Assembly (NCBI GenBank): GCA_024516035.1
Contig: CM044956.1
Location: forward strand, 30,602,217-30,666,216
Length of the DNA stretch: 64,000 bases
Source of the DNA: Bactericera cockerelli
Lineage: Eukaryota; Arthropoda; Insecta; Hemiptera; Triozidae
Reading direction: 5' to 3'
Shown: positions 30,828 through 43,421 of the stretch, piece by piece
How positions within the stretch are numbered: position 1 is the first letter of the stretch
How the letters are laid out: each line of letters begins with the position of its first letter
Notes under the pieces: model-generated
What the model saw: the letters and a program-made list of their open reading frames with translations, nothing else
Databases searched by the model: none
What the model was told of the DNA's origin: nothing
Translations under genes and position numbers: made by a program

Positions 30828-33006
30828 GATTTATACCATCAAACACCAAAAAAGCTTTAAATTTTAGTATAAATAGCAACAAGACCTATTTGTTACTTAA
30901 AGTTGGTGATTTATAACCAAGAAAGTTTCTGCATTTGATGAATAATATTCAATTTTTAAAAAGACTGTCTCCAAGTTGATTACATAGAAAAGATTCTATG
31001 GAGTCATATTTTAGGTGTGAGAATGTCTTTTCTTGTTTGAAATCTGAAATCAGATAGAATAGTGTGATTTTTAATATTTTAGTTAAGTGCACCAAAAAGG
31101 CCAAGTTTTAGAGCACTCTGTGTGAAACTGAAAATCTATATTAATAGATTAATGATAACTTGGAGACAGTGATTTATTTATTGACTTTCTGCAGAATTGA
31201 CTTATATCTTAAATAAAAAAAGCCCTGACCTGAAGACTAAATTAAAAGTTGGACTCTTTCAAAAGGAACAAAATTTCATTTTGTAGGTACAGTAACAGAT
31301 CCAAAAAAACGGATTGCAGATCCAGGCTGGAGATATTGTCAGTAACCTACCATTAACAGGTGAGATTTTTTTTTATTATTAGTTCAACCTGTAGGTTAAG
31401 TTTTAGAAGGCAAATTTTAACAATTAACAAAAAATTCAGAAATTAAATGTGTTATTTTTTGGTTAATTGCACCATGCTTGATGGGTCAACTCTGAGAACT
31501 TTTTTGATATCTGTTACAGTTAAAAAAAAAACACAATAATGGTTCTGATGGTCTGAAAAAATGAACATAACACTTCTTAGAAAGGGACTTTCAAGTATTT
31601 TTTACATTTTGCACACCTGAATCTTTTTCCTGAACACATTAGAAGGTAAACTATACCACATATTGACCAAAATTTGGAGTATTTTTTTATGAAGAGAAAT
31701 TTACATCCAACACTGGTGTAGGTTGTGTAGAGAAATTTACATCAAACACTGGTTCAGTGAGCCAGCACAAAGGGTCAAATTTAGAATCTTAAATGGAGCC
31801 ACCCTATTTACATTACATTTTTGAAAATTAATTGACATTGACAGTATTTTAAGACAAGTTTCAAGATGTTGAATCTAAACAGGACCCTGTATACTGCAAT
31901 TTAACTGAAATAGTTATCATTGTCATGGAAACAGAACTAAAAATTACATAATTATGAATGATCAATATAATACGTACCTCCTATGGGACCTTGTATGGCA
32001 TATGATAAATTAAATTGATCAATGTTGCATCATAATTTCTAATAGTAAGCTAGAGGAATCTACTTCATCGTTTCTTAGATTCCTGTCCATGAAATTATGT
32101 TTGAGAATTACATGAAAGAAAGAAAATGAAAAGCAATACCTAGGTATATGATTTCTACTTCACAATAATTATAATCATGTAGAAACCTATTCAGTATTGG
32201 AGAAAGAAGTCTTCCTAAATGATAGAAGTAGAATTTTGAACTTACCGAATAATCCTTTAGGCGGAATTCTTTGATATAAAATAGAAAATTACTGAGGACG
32301 ACTCAAAGTTTAAAGGTCTACAGTTTCGAAAATAAATAACTCTGATAGAAAATAGAAATTTCTAGAGTTTTTAATACTGAGTAGAGAGTAGAGACACTAG
32401 AGTGGATTTGAAGTTTAATGTTCCTAAAGCAAGCAATGGTTCAAAGTGATACAATTTTCCTAAAAATTACAAATTTCCTACAGTATAAGGCGAAATCTAT
32501 CCATGATTAATCGAGTTTAACTTATAGTCCGTTAAATCCGTGAAGCTGGCTGTACTGTACGAGTACACAGTCGAATCTATAAAAATAGTATATCTAATAA
32601 GGGCAAAGCTTTATAAATAAAGCTATTGAGTCCAGAACAAAATTATGAAGTCAAGTCATAATATTATTATATTTCATACTTTATTGATAAGAGACAAAAT
32701 CATGAATTTGCATGCATGGCTTCCTGCATAAGAAACACCCTGTATAAGAACAGAAAAACGCGCTTACTTTACGGACAATTTATACAGTGTTAACTTTTGT
32801 AAATTTAATGTAAACACGTCTTTATTTTATTCCAATTTTCCATTATTCTATAATCAAATCACATTCATTGATTTGATTTAAATTTTTTATCTTTCTTTTG
32901 GAGTTGGAGTGATAAGTGATTTCAGATTAAAATTAAATAATAAGTGAATTTCAGTATTAAATTCAGTTTTGATAGCTCTTGTTAACCTTTCATCCTAGCA
33001 CTTACA
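30828..33006. other. divergent intergenic region with a Transib-like relic
   Basis: Should contain the promoters of roadblock (minus) and PMPCA (plus). About 31740-31870 is, in reverse, a diverged match to the Transib 3' region near 15015-15100 (shared aaatagggtgg.tccatttaagattc). Two direct copies of gagaaatttacatc.aacactgg lie at 31696-31755. Otherwise AT-rich with nothing else recognised. Confidence 0.4.
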
Positions 33007-34596
33007 ATGGCTGGACGAGTGTTCAGCCTCAGGTCATTGGGATTCAAATCTATCAAAAGTAATCAAATCCAAACCAGTAACTTCTGTTCAGAAGCCAAGC
33101 CACCTCCACCTTCATTCCAACAACCCCCTCTATCCACTCCATTGCCGGGACTCCCTAAAGTCCACTACTCCTCTGTTAAGGATAATGACCGCAATACACA
33201 AGTAACAACATTGCCCAATGGATTAAAAGTTGCCTCAGAGAATAGGTTTGGTTCATTCTGTACAGTTGGTGTTGTCATAGACTCAGGATCCAGATATGAG
33301 CAACCATATCCTAGTGGAGTGTCACATTTCCTTGAAAAGTTAGCTTTCAATTCAACAGCAGAATATGCTAACAAAGATGCTATTGCACAATCTTTAGAGA
33401 AAATTGGTGGGATCTGTGATTGCTTGTCATCAAGAGATACATTTATTTATGCTGCATCAGCAGCAACGTCAGGTCTTGACACTGTTATGAATATTCTTGG
33501 AGATGTTGTTTTGAGGCCAAAATTTTCTGAAGAGGAATTGAATATGGCAAGGCAAACCATACAGTTTGAATTAGAAAACTATCAGATGAGACCTGAGCAA
33601 GAGACACTGCTCATGGATATGATACACGCAGCTGCATACAAGGATAATACATTGGGACTACCAAAACTTTGTCCACAAGCAAGTATTGGTGTTATAAATA
33701 AAAATACTTTATTTACCTATTTGAAAAACTACTTCACTCCTTCAAGAATGGTGGTTGCAGGAGTTGGAGTTGAACATGAGAAATTAGTGGAAGCTGCTAC
33801 CAAGTATTTCCAGGATAAGGAACCAATCTGGTCTCAAGACAAGAGTCTTGTGCTAACAGACAAACCTGTATTTGACACTTCTAGAGCTACTTACACAGGA
33901 GGTTTTGTCAAGGAAGAATGTAATATTCCAACATTTGCTGGTACAAGTGGATTACCAGAACTTAGTCATGTTGTTATTGGGCTAAAGGGTGTTTCTCATC
34001 AAGATCCAGACTTTATACCTACATGTGTGCTAAATATTTTGATGGGGGGTGGTGGCTCTTTCAGTGCTGGTGGACCAGGTAAGGGTATGTACACTAGACT
34101 GTACACCAATGTACTCAATAGGCATCACTGGATGTACAGTGCTACAGCTTACAATCATGCCTATGCTGACACTGGGCTGTTCTGTATTCATGCTAGCTCT
34201 CCACCTAGCAATGTTAAGAACATAGTGGATGTGCTTGTGAAAGAGTTAGTCACTATGGCAGGACCTATTGATAGTAATGAGTTAAGTAGGGCTAAGAAAC
34301 AATTGCAATCCATGCTTCTCATGAATCTGGAAGCAAGACCATCTGTATTTGAAGATGTTGGAAGACAAGTTTTGGCTACTGGACATAGGAAAAGACCCTC
34401 TCTTTACATTGAAGGTATTGAAAATGTCAGTGAAGATGATGTCCGAAGAGTTGCATCCAGGTTACTTACATCTCAGCCCTCAGTGGCAGCAAGAGGTGAT
34501 CTAGTTAATTTCCCTTCTTATGAAGATATACACAGTGGTTTACAAAATAATGGGGTGCTCCCTGGAAAAGGCAGACTGTCATCTGTGATAAATTAG
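33007..34596 (+). CDS. PMPCA: mitochondrial processing peptidase alpha subunit
   Basis: 529 aa. Non-catalytic M16-family partner of the beta subunit; the heterodimer removes presequences from proteins imported into the mitochondrial matrix. The N-terminus is Arg, Ser and Lys rich (MAGRVFSLRSLGFKS), as expected of a presequence. At 107-111 the zinc-ligand motif HxxEH of active M16 enzymes is degenerate (HFLEK), which marks the alpha subunit. The glycine-rich substrate loop is at about 347-362 (GGGGSFSAGGPGKGMY), followed by TRLYTNVLNRHHWMYSATAY. Length matches the family. The whole gene is one exon, which is unusual beside the heavily split neighbours. ATG 33007 follows an AT-rich leader. Confidence 0.96.
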   Translation: MAGRVFSLRSLGFKSIKSNQIQTSNFCSEAKPPPPSFQQPPLSTPLPGLPKVHYSSVKDNDRNTQVTTLPNGLKVASENRFGSFCTVGVVIDSGSRYEQPYPSGVSHFLEKLAFNSTAEYANKDAIAQSLEKIGGICDCLSSRDTFIYAASAATSGLDTVMNILGDVVLRPKFSEEELNMARQTIQFELENYQMRPEQETLLMDMIHAAAYKDNTLGLPKLCPQASIGVINKNTLFTYLKNYFTPSRMVVAGVGVEHEKLVEAATKYFQDKEPIWSQDKSLVLTDKPVFDTSRATYTGGFVKEECNIPTFAGTSGLPELSHVVIGLKGVSHQDPDFIPTCVLNILMGGGGSFSAGGPGKGMYTRLYTNVLNRHHWMYSATAYNHAYADTGLFCIHASSPPSNVKNIVDVLVKELVTMAGPIDSNELSRAKKQLQSMLLMNLEARPSVFEDVGRQVLATGHRKRPSLYIEGIENVSEDDVRRVASRLLTSQPSVAARGDLVNFPSYEDIHSGLQNNGVLPGKGRLSSVIN

Positions 34597-36128
34597 ATTA
34601 CCTAATTCATGAGTTCATCTATTGAAGAATAAGATCTTGTAAATAATTTGCTTGCACATTTTTTATGTTCATGAATACTATTTTGTTTTTTACTGTTCCC
34701 TTATAGATAGAAGAAAATGATGGTTTTCATGTTTTTACTGTTTCATTGTTGTTTGATTTGAGACTATTGTATTGTTGATTTTGACCATTTTCATCCTATA
34801 AATAGCTATTTATTGTTTGTAAATCTTCTACACATAGACACTTGTTTTTTCTTCATTTGTTTCTTCCTTTATCTCTCAGCAAAATAAACTGGTGTGAACA
34901 TCACACAACTTTCTATTACCAACACTTCAGCAGGTTTTTTGTTGTTGAAATTTCTGAAAATAATTTGGACTAAAAATTTAAAAAAAAAACAATGTAACTA
35001 AAATAAATGAAAACTTCTCAATTAAATATTGTTGGGTTGTGGGATTGAACCCAGAGTGCATGCAAGACGTAGCTCTTGTGCCAGGCTTCCTTGTGAAAAT
35101 ATCAAATATGTTGGAAATTCATGTTCAATTTTTATTCTATCTGGAGATATAATCAAAAAACAAAATGGTCAATTTTCATGAAATTGTTTCTGGTCTGTAC
35201 TTTTAACACCCTGCAGCTACATGCCAAATTTCATCACTCCTTACAATATATCTCAATTGAGATATCTTGTATACACACACATACATATAAATGACCCATT
35301 AGATAAAAATCACTTTTTTGGGATCAGGAGTCTAATTTGTCCAGAAATGTTATCAGCTCAATTTCTATGTAGTAAACAGATGATCCCAAGTAAAATTACC
35401 AAAAATTGGCAACAGTCCTCACAATCCACTTTGCTCCACCCTCATTAAAAGATTTTCGTCTTGGGCACCATAAATACCCTTTTTTCTATTCTCAAGCACC
35501 ATGTCTGTTACTTATTTTTGATCTGTCTCATAATGGTCTATTATTTCTCATAAAATAGAACTCAAGATAATCAAAACTAAAAGTTGTCTCTGTACAACAT
35601 CCACAAACTTTCTGTGATAGAGGGGAACATTTGCAAAGGCCAACATTCTTCCAACAATGATGCATGTTACAAAGTAAAATTGTGTTGCATACAAGGATTT
35701 AGACAAAAATTAGTAAACCAAAATATTTAATTAAATAGTCATCTTTTTACTTTGAAGGCAGTAACAAAGAAGTCTTTTATTTTTTAAGTAAATAAATATA
35801 TATTTTTTACAATTAAGGCTAATTGATTTATGAGTATTTTGATTTTTATGGAGAGAAGTGAATTTTTTACAATTAATATTTACAAATCTAGGTACAGTGA
35901 TATACAAATCTACAGTATAAAATAATACACATAAAATGACAAGTAAAAAACTTACAAAGTGTAAAACTCTTGAACTAACTGAATCAGATAATGAACGTAT
36001 CAGTCTTGGATTTCAAGCAAATTATGTTTCATTTTTAACTTAAAAGGGACTGGTGATAATATCATATTAAAAGTTTTAAAACTGGTTTTAGAGCTTACAA
36101 CCTGAAATTTAGAAATGAAAGCACTAGT

Positions 36129-36353
36129 GGCCGGTTCGAGATGCGCCTGCTAGGTCCCTGCTCACATATACTAAGATACACGAGCAGGGACCTAGCAACC
36201 AGATCTCAACCTAGCCATTGATTATTTATGCTGGGTCCTAGCTCATGTAGATTTAGCTTCAGATCAATTTCCACAAATTACAGAGCTCGAAATTAATCAT
36301 GTGACGCTAAATCTACATGAACTGGGACCCAGCAGTCGAGTATCGACCCGGCC
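36129..36353. repeat. hairpin MITE with two nested inverted repeats
   Basis: Outer ends ggccggttcgag / tcgacccggccg are related inverted repeats. Inside are a first hairpin (taggtccctgctc / gagcagggaccta) and a second (tgggtcctagctcatgtaga / tctacatgaactgggaccca). No coding capacity; superfamily unknown. Confidence 0.6.
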
Positions 36354-36540
36354 GTTTGTCACCCAAGCTATTATGAATGTAATACCAGTCCAGTTTGGTC
36401 ATTCATGTTAATGTCACGACCATTATTTTGTTTACTTAAATAAAAACAACATTAAATTGCTATTTTAATATGTCCAAAGATATCAGATGCATTTCTTCTC
36501 GTGTCTGGTAAGAGTTCAGAATCAAAATGAGCTCTTTTTT

Positions 36541-36981
36541 ATTTGCAAGTTAGGTTTAACGTCACTTTCAACTGCATGGTCATATCACGACAGGGGTGTT
36601 ACCCTCCATTCGCAGGAAACTCACAAACCTGCTACCCTCATTACCCTCACCCAGCCTTGGTTGGGCCCTCTGCATCTCATTTTAGACCTTTGAATTCTCT
36701 ATTTAAAGTTTATGGGCCCTAACTTGAGATTAGCTATACGTTTATACTTTTATTTTGTTTCATTGTAGCCTTTATCAAGATCTATTCTATCACATGGCAT
36801 TCAAATTGTTAAGTTTCTTTTTTTTAATTTGGGTTTAACGTCGCTTTCAATTGCATGGTCATATCATGACGGGTGTATTGGGCCGTAAAGCTAGCATCAC
36901 GAAGTCTTCACCTCGCTGGACGTTACTTCACTTCGGCGATTCTATGAGAACCGGTGCATTCAACGCGCCATCGACGCTGGC
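36541..36981 (-). repeat. 5S-type SINE material, two partial copies
   Basis: 36553-36670 holds tail and body (gcgaatggagggtaacaccc) without the 5S head. 36831-36981 holds a tail and a 5S-like head (caccggttctcatagaatcg) with most of the body deleted. The pair is bracketed by tgagctctttttt at 36528-36540 and 36982-36994. This suggests one original insertion later rearranged, or a SINE landing in a SINE. Confidence 0.55.
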
Positions 36982-37053
36982 TGAGCTCTTTTTTTTTAGG
37001 ACAGTTGCGATGCTTCAATGAGTTCGTATTTTCCAGGTCTTTGCACTAAGTGT

Positions 37054-40000
37054 CTACACTACAGGACATGAAGATAGTAGTATATTATGAATGTACGTAA
37101 TAGCAGTCCAGTCTAATTTCTCTCCTCCTATCACAAGATTTCTAATGCAGCCTTTAAAGTTCTCTCGTGTGTCCAATGTTCCTACAGCAGCTCCATCTGA
37201 AAGAAAGTGGTGTTTTTAATTAATTATTCTGGCCTCGGAAATAAGTGCATAGTTGGGAAAAGAGTTAGATAGATTGGCAGGGATCTAAGACCTTCAGGAA
37301 ATCCACTTCTCTCTTTTCCAAGTGCCACGCGGCTCTACGTGCGTCTGAAGTAAATCTCAAGTTTTTAGTCTATGGGGAAGTGACACATTATTTTCGAGTT
37401 AGTCGTAAAATAGGATTTTTAAAATTGAACCGCGGACCACAAAGATCTCATACATATTACAAAGCCAACCTCTGTGGTGTAATGGTTGTTGTGACTTCTG
37501 CTCATGGTCCAGGGGACATGAGTTCGGATCCTAGGATTTTTTATTTAAAAAAAGGTAGTTATGCCCCTGAACTGCTTTCGCATTACTTCAGGGCTCCATA
37601 CCTACATCCATGCCATTCTGGAAACGAAAAACTCGGTTGAGAATTTTACGCTCCGGCCGGGATTCCAACCCGCAACCTCCGGGTCAGCAACCAATGCTCT
37701 TAACCACTGAGCCACGGAGGTCGGCTCGGATCCTGGGTTGGGCAGAATTTTCTTTAAAAAAAATCTGTTAATTCCCGAATAACAAATACGTGAGGTTGGC
37801 TTTTCCAACACTGGGAAGATCGGTAATATTTCTTGTGCCTGTTATTATTATTAGGTTTTACAGTATAAAAAAGGTGTTCAGGAGGGTTTGAAACGTCAAG
37901 GAACATGAAAAAAATTGAAATCGGAGCAAAAACAAAAAACAATACTCCCGATTTCTAATATATAAAATTTCTCTGAAGTAATAAATAATTGATAAAATAG
38001 TTCGAAAAATAAATAAATAACAAAGAGTAAAATAATACTAATGTCCTAATTAAAGGTCGGGGTTATTGTCTGCGACACTTAGCTAATAAGTGATTGTAAG
38101 GTGAAAAACAAGCTAAACCCTTTCGTGTAATATACAGTACTAGCCGTTTGCCCGTGCTTTGCAACGGGACTAAATTCCAAATTTACTCAGGCATGGCCGT
38201 ACTGCTGGACAGCAATGCCTTTTTGAACTTTTTATAATTTTTCTGGACAAAGCGATAATGGTTTTGGGGGGGTCAATTCTGAGACATTTTTCGCTATCTC
38301 TTACCGTTTTGGCTAAACAACTCCGGACAAACAAACAAACAAACATAGGTAGGTAGGTAGGTAGTCCTTTTTTCTGTTTTATATATAGAGATACACTACG
38401 AGCCTCAAGTCTGGAACTGGACCTAGCATACAATCGTTCATTAAATACCTTGATAAATTTCTAATTGAAAATAATATTTTGGGTTTGATTGAGAATATGG
38501 GTTTGATGGCAGAGATTGTCTCATGCAATAATCACGCCCTTTGTCAATATTATTCTTGTCAATAAAGAGTTATTATTTTATATTATTATTATAATAATAT
38601 CAATGTTCCACTGACCAGGCAAGCCCCCGATGTAGAGAGGACTGCTGGTCCTCGTAGAAGTGAAGTGTCCGTTGTCCGACAGGAAATACTTGTGATCCAC
38701 CGTGTCTACTCGCAGGACTATCTGGTCCTTGATTATCTGCAGGTGGATGTGGTGCCAGCGGTTGTCACACCCAGAGTACTTGGACGAGAACGAGTGCTCT
38801 ATGAGGAATGTGCGGCGATCCCCCATGTCCCCTGCGAGGATAACCTGATGGGAATATGAGGTCCAAGTAGTGAGGTCTATTTCCAAGTATTAGGGATGTA
38901 TGCCGTTGGGATTAGCACCGCCCTTGATCAAGTTTTGTTTTCTTAATTTTAATATCTATGTATGTATATTGTATATATTCTATGTCATTATTTTGTAAAT
39001 AAAACTTGATCCAACTTGTTTAATAATGTATGTGTCACTTCTTGCCCATCAGAATACTACAGGATGGACAAGCGACAAAAAAGGCCACAAGCGTCCAAAG
39101 TAGCTGCTGTTTCATGGGTTAGAAATAAAAAAGGCTGTGAAACAAGGCTTGTTTCACAGCCTGATGGGAATATATGTAGGTACATTCCAAGTGGTGAGGT
39201 CTCTTTCTAAGTATTAGAGATGTATGTGTCACTTCTTGCCCATCAGAATACTACAGGATGGACAAGCGACAAAAAAAGGTACAAGCGTCCACAGTAGCTG
39301 CTGTTTCATAGGTACGAAAAAAAGAAAAGAAAAAAACACATCTTGTCAATAGTATTTGTGACGTAGCTGTGTAGGGGAAAGAAAGTGAAGAAACTTGGAG
39401 GGTAAATTTAATTCAAGTATTAGGGATGTATGTGTCGTTTCTTGCCCATCAGAAGAATACTACAGGATGGACATAAGGCCATAAGCGTCCACAGGAGCTG
39501 CTGTTTCATGGGTACGAAAAAAAAAAGGCTGTAAAACAAGATATAAAAAAAACATCTTGTCAATAGTATTTGTGACGTAGCTGTGTAAGGGAAAGAAAGT
39601 GAAGAAACTTTGGAGGGTAAATTTAAAAGTTTCATCATCATTTGGTGTCGTCTTAGCCGCTAGGGACGAAATTTCGACCGCACGAAAAACAGTTCTCAAT
39701 CATTCGAAAACGGTTAAAATTATGTTATGAACTATGATTTATTGAAAAATTGAGAAAAATTTTTTAGCTTTTAGGTATATAAAAATCAGATTTTTTCATG
39801 TTATTGAGTTTTATGGGCAAAAAGGTGTAATCTCCGCCGCGCGCCGTTGAGATTGATTTGAAATATCCATCCATCAAAAGGAACGATAACTATCTTGGAC
39901 GAGAAAACACCACTTACCTTGCCCTGATTAAGTTCTATGGAGAGAGCTGGGTAGCCCTCAGGTTCTGATACGGATAGCAGGATGCCTGTCAGTTCAGATG

Positions 40001-41758
40001 TACGAAACTCAATCTCCAAATCTCTTAAATCCCCTATGTTGAATTGGTTTTCTGTAAGACCCAACAAAATTGATATTACTATTCAAAAAAATTAGTAGGA
40101 GACACAAAGCAGTTTCAAATCTTGAATCGAAATTCATAGACTTATGTAATAATCAAGTACCAATAAAATTGATGTTGTATATAGTTTAGATGTTGTATTT
40201 AGTTTAAATGGATAAGCATGACTTACTGTACACGACATACGCATCCCCAGGGAAGTAAGAGCCCCTCTCCACAGAAGGAAAGCACTGGCCCACATTGTGG
40301 TGCAAGGCAGACTCCCCCACCAAGTCTTCTGCATGGCCATTCACTGATAGCTTCTGAACACAGCCCTTGAGAGTTTCGCTTTTTTGAACCTGAGGAAAGA
40401 AATAGAGCGAAATTTACGCACTTCTTCTTCTAATGTATAAATATGAAGGGTAAAATTTTCATCTAAATTTATATTTTTGCACCTGGTTCGTTTTTTTTCT
40501 TTTTAAATATTTATTACAAAATGACAATAGCAAAGATATTTAATCAAGAATACGAGTATTGCTCTGGTAACCTTTTAAAAACTTAAAAATAATATAGAAC
40601 CAAAGAAGAAATTACAAAAAATAAATACCAAATATTATAAAAAAGAGAACATTTCTCGTGTTACATTAACCACAAAATACCACCACCCTAAATCAAACTC
40701 CAAACCATCTCACATCTCTTGCACATTCATACCCTACCCCAACAAATTAATATGATGGAGATAACACTATACTAACTACTACTGTAGCGAGGAGTAATCT
40801 GTGGTAATTTGAACTTGGAGAGGAAAATAGCGAGCATTTTATTGCTCCAAAGTTCAATTGGGTTCTAGTCAGTAAATAAATAGCGAGTGGAAATTGATAA
40901 TTACCACAAGTTCCGGGAAATCCATGGTTTGCTCAGGTAAGCCCCCCACATACATGACATGGCCAATGCTTAATCTGCGCGGTGCCTTACTAGTGCCTGC
41001 TAATATAGCATCCACGTTCACACTCAACTCTTTCTCCCCCTTCTCAATGCGAACCTGAAATAATAAGAGGAGATCAAAATACGTATCCAACGTACTTGAC
41101 AAGATGATAGCGCATCCGTCATCGAACCACAAGGCCGCAGATTCAATTCCAACCGCGGATAGATAATTTTGAAACTTTCATATGAGATGGATTTGCGTTG
41201 TTTTCTCATGCGAGTATTCTTTTTTTCATTAATTTATAAAAGTGTGACGATTATTCTTACTGTACAAAAAATGTATGACAACAAACTATGTAGTTCTAAA
41301 AATTGATAAAAAAAAATAAATACAAAAATTCAAGGGTCAAAAATACGAGTATGTACCTGGTACCGTTTATACGTAATAAGAATAACAAACAAATGTTCAT
41401 TAGGAAACGGACTAAACTCTCCTTCAGTTTAAGGACTCTAAGGGTAACCTTCACATATGACCATGTGTACTTGAGGATGTCTGAGAGCCGAATTGTAAAA
41501 CAAAATTAGAGTGTGGACACTGTCCCTTAACTGGGGCTATAGTGCGCTATGATTGTTTGAAAACTCCGACGGTGTGTCAGGGTTAGCTTGTTTCATATTG
41601 TGGCCCTAAGGATTCCATCAGCTTACCGTATGCCACTGACCATCATTGAGAACAGCCTGGGACATGACCTCTACTTTTCCCCTTGTCTTCAGCACAACTG
41701 AAAGCCTGCCATTACGGAGTGACGTCATCAAGTAGTGAGATTGTTTGCCTTTGTTGCC
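37054..41758 (-). CDS. LanA: laminin alpha LG4-LG5 and terminal exon
   Basis: Exons 41758-41627, 41054-40905, 40389-40227, 40051-39918, 38844-38616, 37196-37054. LG4 continues with SHYLMTSLRNGRLSVVLKTR and VMYVGGLPEQ, and closes LKGCVQKLSVNGHAEDLVGE. LG5 runs from CFPSVERGSYFPGDAYVVY to YIGGLPG, then GTLDTRENFKGCIRNLVIGG. The stop TAG is at 37056-37054, five codons after the last cysteine-bearing motif SSC. The last donor is GTCAGT (38615) and the last acceptor is ctttctttcag. Confidence 0.9.
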
Positions 41759-43390
41759 CTGGAGCATAGCGGAATAATAGTCATTTAACAGGGTCAATAT
41801 GATTTCATTAATGTAAGTGCTGTCGAAGTAAAACTGGTAGCTCCTTTACTATACCTGTTCTCCATATAAAACAAAGAGTTTTTTCTCAATAGATTGAGAA
41901 TGGTTAGGTTTGTATTCTGTACATACTTTTTTCCCTCGGTTTAGAAGGTTTTATCTTTTCCAAACTTCAATCCATCTTTTCCAAAATACATCTGTGCTGT
42001 TTTAATGTAAGAAAAAATATTCAGAGCTAGGCAAGCAATTCAATGTTAGAATGCCCCAAATCTTTCCCATGTTTCTTTTGCTAAACTGATTTTTATTAAA
42101 TATTATTAGAACAAAAGTAGTACAAAAGTAAGTAACAAATAAAGCACTATTTGTTATATGCCTAATACTTATGAGGGATTGTTCAATTGAACATTGATAG
42201 CTAATCTTATGTTAATACACTTTTATTTTCATCATCATAGGGTGGCGTCATCGTGAACGATGGTAGCCAGACAGAGGAGGAATGACTCAGCACTTCTACC
42301 ACTGTCTTTACAAGGAGGCTAATAATTGACAAGGGCCCCCAGAACCAAGCCAATGCTGGTCTACTCCCTGTTTATAGTCCCCCAGCCAGACTGCTGGTCT
42401 ACTCCCTGTTTATAGTCCCCCAGCCAGACTTTTATTTTACAAAAAAAAAAAAAAACAAACTTATTTCTCTATACTTGTAACATAACTTACCGGTACGATG
42501 AACAGAAGTCCATTATTGTAGAAACTCCTGAACGTAAGCTCGATGGTGAAAGCTTTCTGAAACATATTCCTCTTCCTGTACGAGACCTGGACATGCGAGT
42601 GCTTCTTGTCTCCAAACTTGACCGCCCCTGCTTCTAGGGAGTAGCTGGAACCCTTGTGGCACCCCGTGAGGTCGTCCCTGACTGTGAAAGGAGAAGCCTC
42701 CAGGGAGGAATCCGCCCCTGAGGGAGGAGCCAGTAGACCGGGCCTGCCTATCAGTACATGCTCGAACTCTATGGGAGCGTCAAAGTGAAGGAGTCTGGAA
42801 AACAATTCAAAGAAAACATTGACAACAACCAAGTGACTCGTATACTAGAGGATTTCAAGTGGTCCGGTCATATTGCTCTCTTAGAGCTTAGAGGTATCTT
42901 AGGAGTTTGCTTGAATCCTGAGTTCATAAAGATCATTTGTGTGTATGAGTGGACGTAATCCCGTTACCAAGCTTGTGAGACTTTGTTTCCGCAAAGGTTT
43001 TGCCCATGGCTGGCGTTCTATTCGGAGTTTCAGTTATTTTTCTTATGTAGACTCAGTAGGTGCTACCATTCTAGAGATATAGCAATCTCTGAATCCTTTT
43101 GAGAGATATTTGGAAATGTTACACAAATTAGTTGTGGTATAATAATACAAAGAAATACATTCATTTTTATGTAAATTAAAAAAAAAGTCATTACTGAATA
43201 GATTACTCTATGGCCCGTACTAAAAAAGAGCAACGCTATAGTAGAGACTGTTACTATGTATAGTGTTGCTATTACCATGGTAACAACCTATCACATTGCT
43301 GAAATCCGATACTATACTAACAGTGTTCACCACAGCAGCATTTATTAGTGAGTCTATGAACTTTGTTAAAGACATAAAATTGTTTTCTAG

Positions 43391-43421
<31 letters not shown>

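Larger units (their letters stand above)
34597..37053. other. 3' flank of PMPCA and of laminin alpha
   Basis: PMPCA poly(A) signal AATAAA at 34883-34888. For the minus-strand laminin gene, AATAAA (tttatt on plus) occurs at 36749-36754. 35040-35220 looks like a LINE-type 3' end. A hairpin MITE and SINE copies lie at 36129-36981. No gene seen. Confidence 0.45.
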
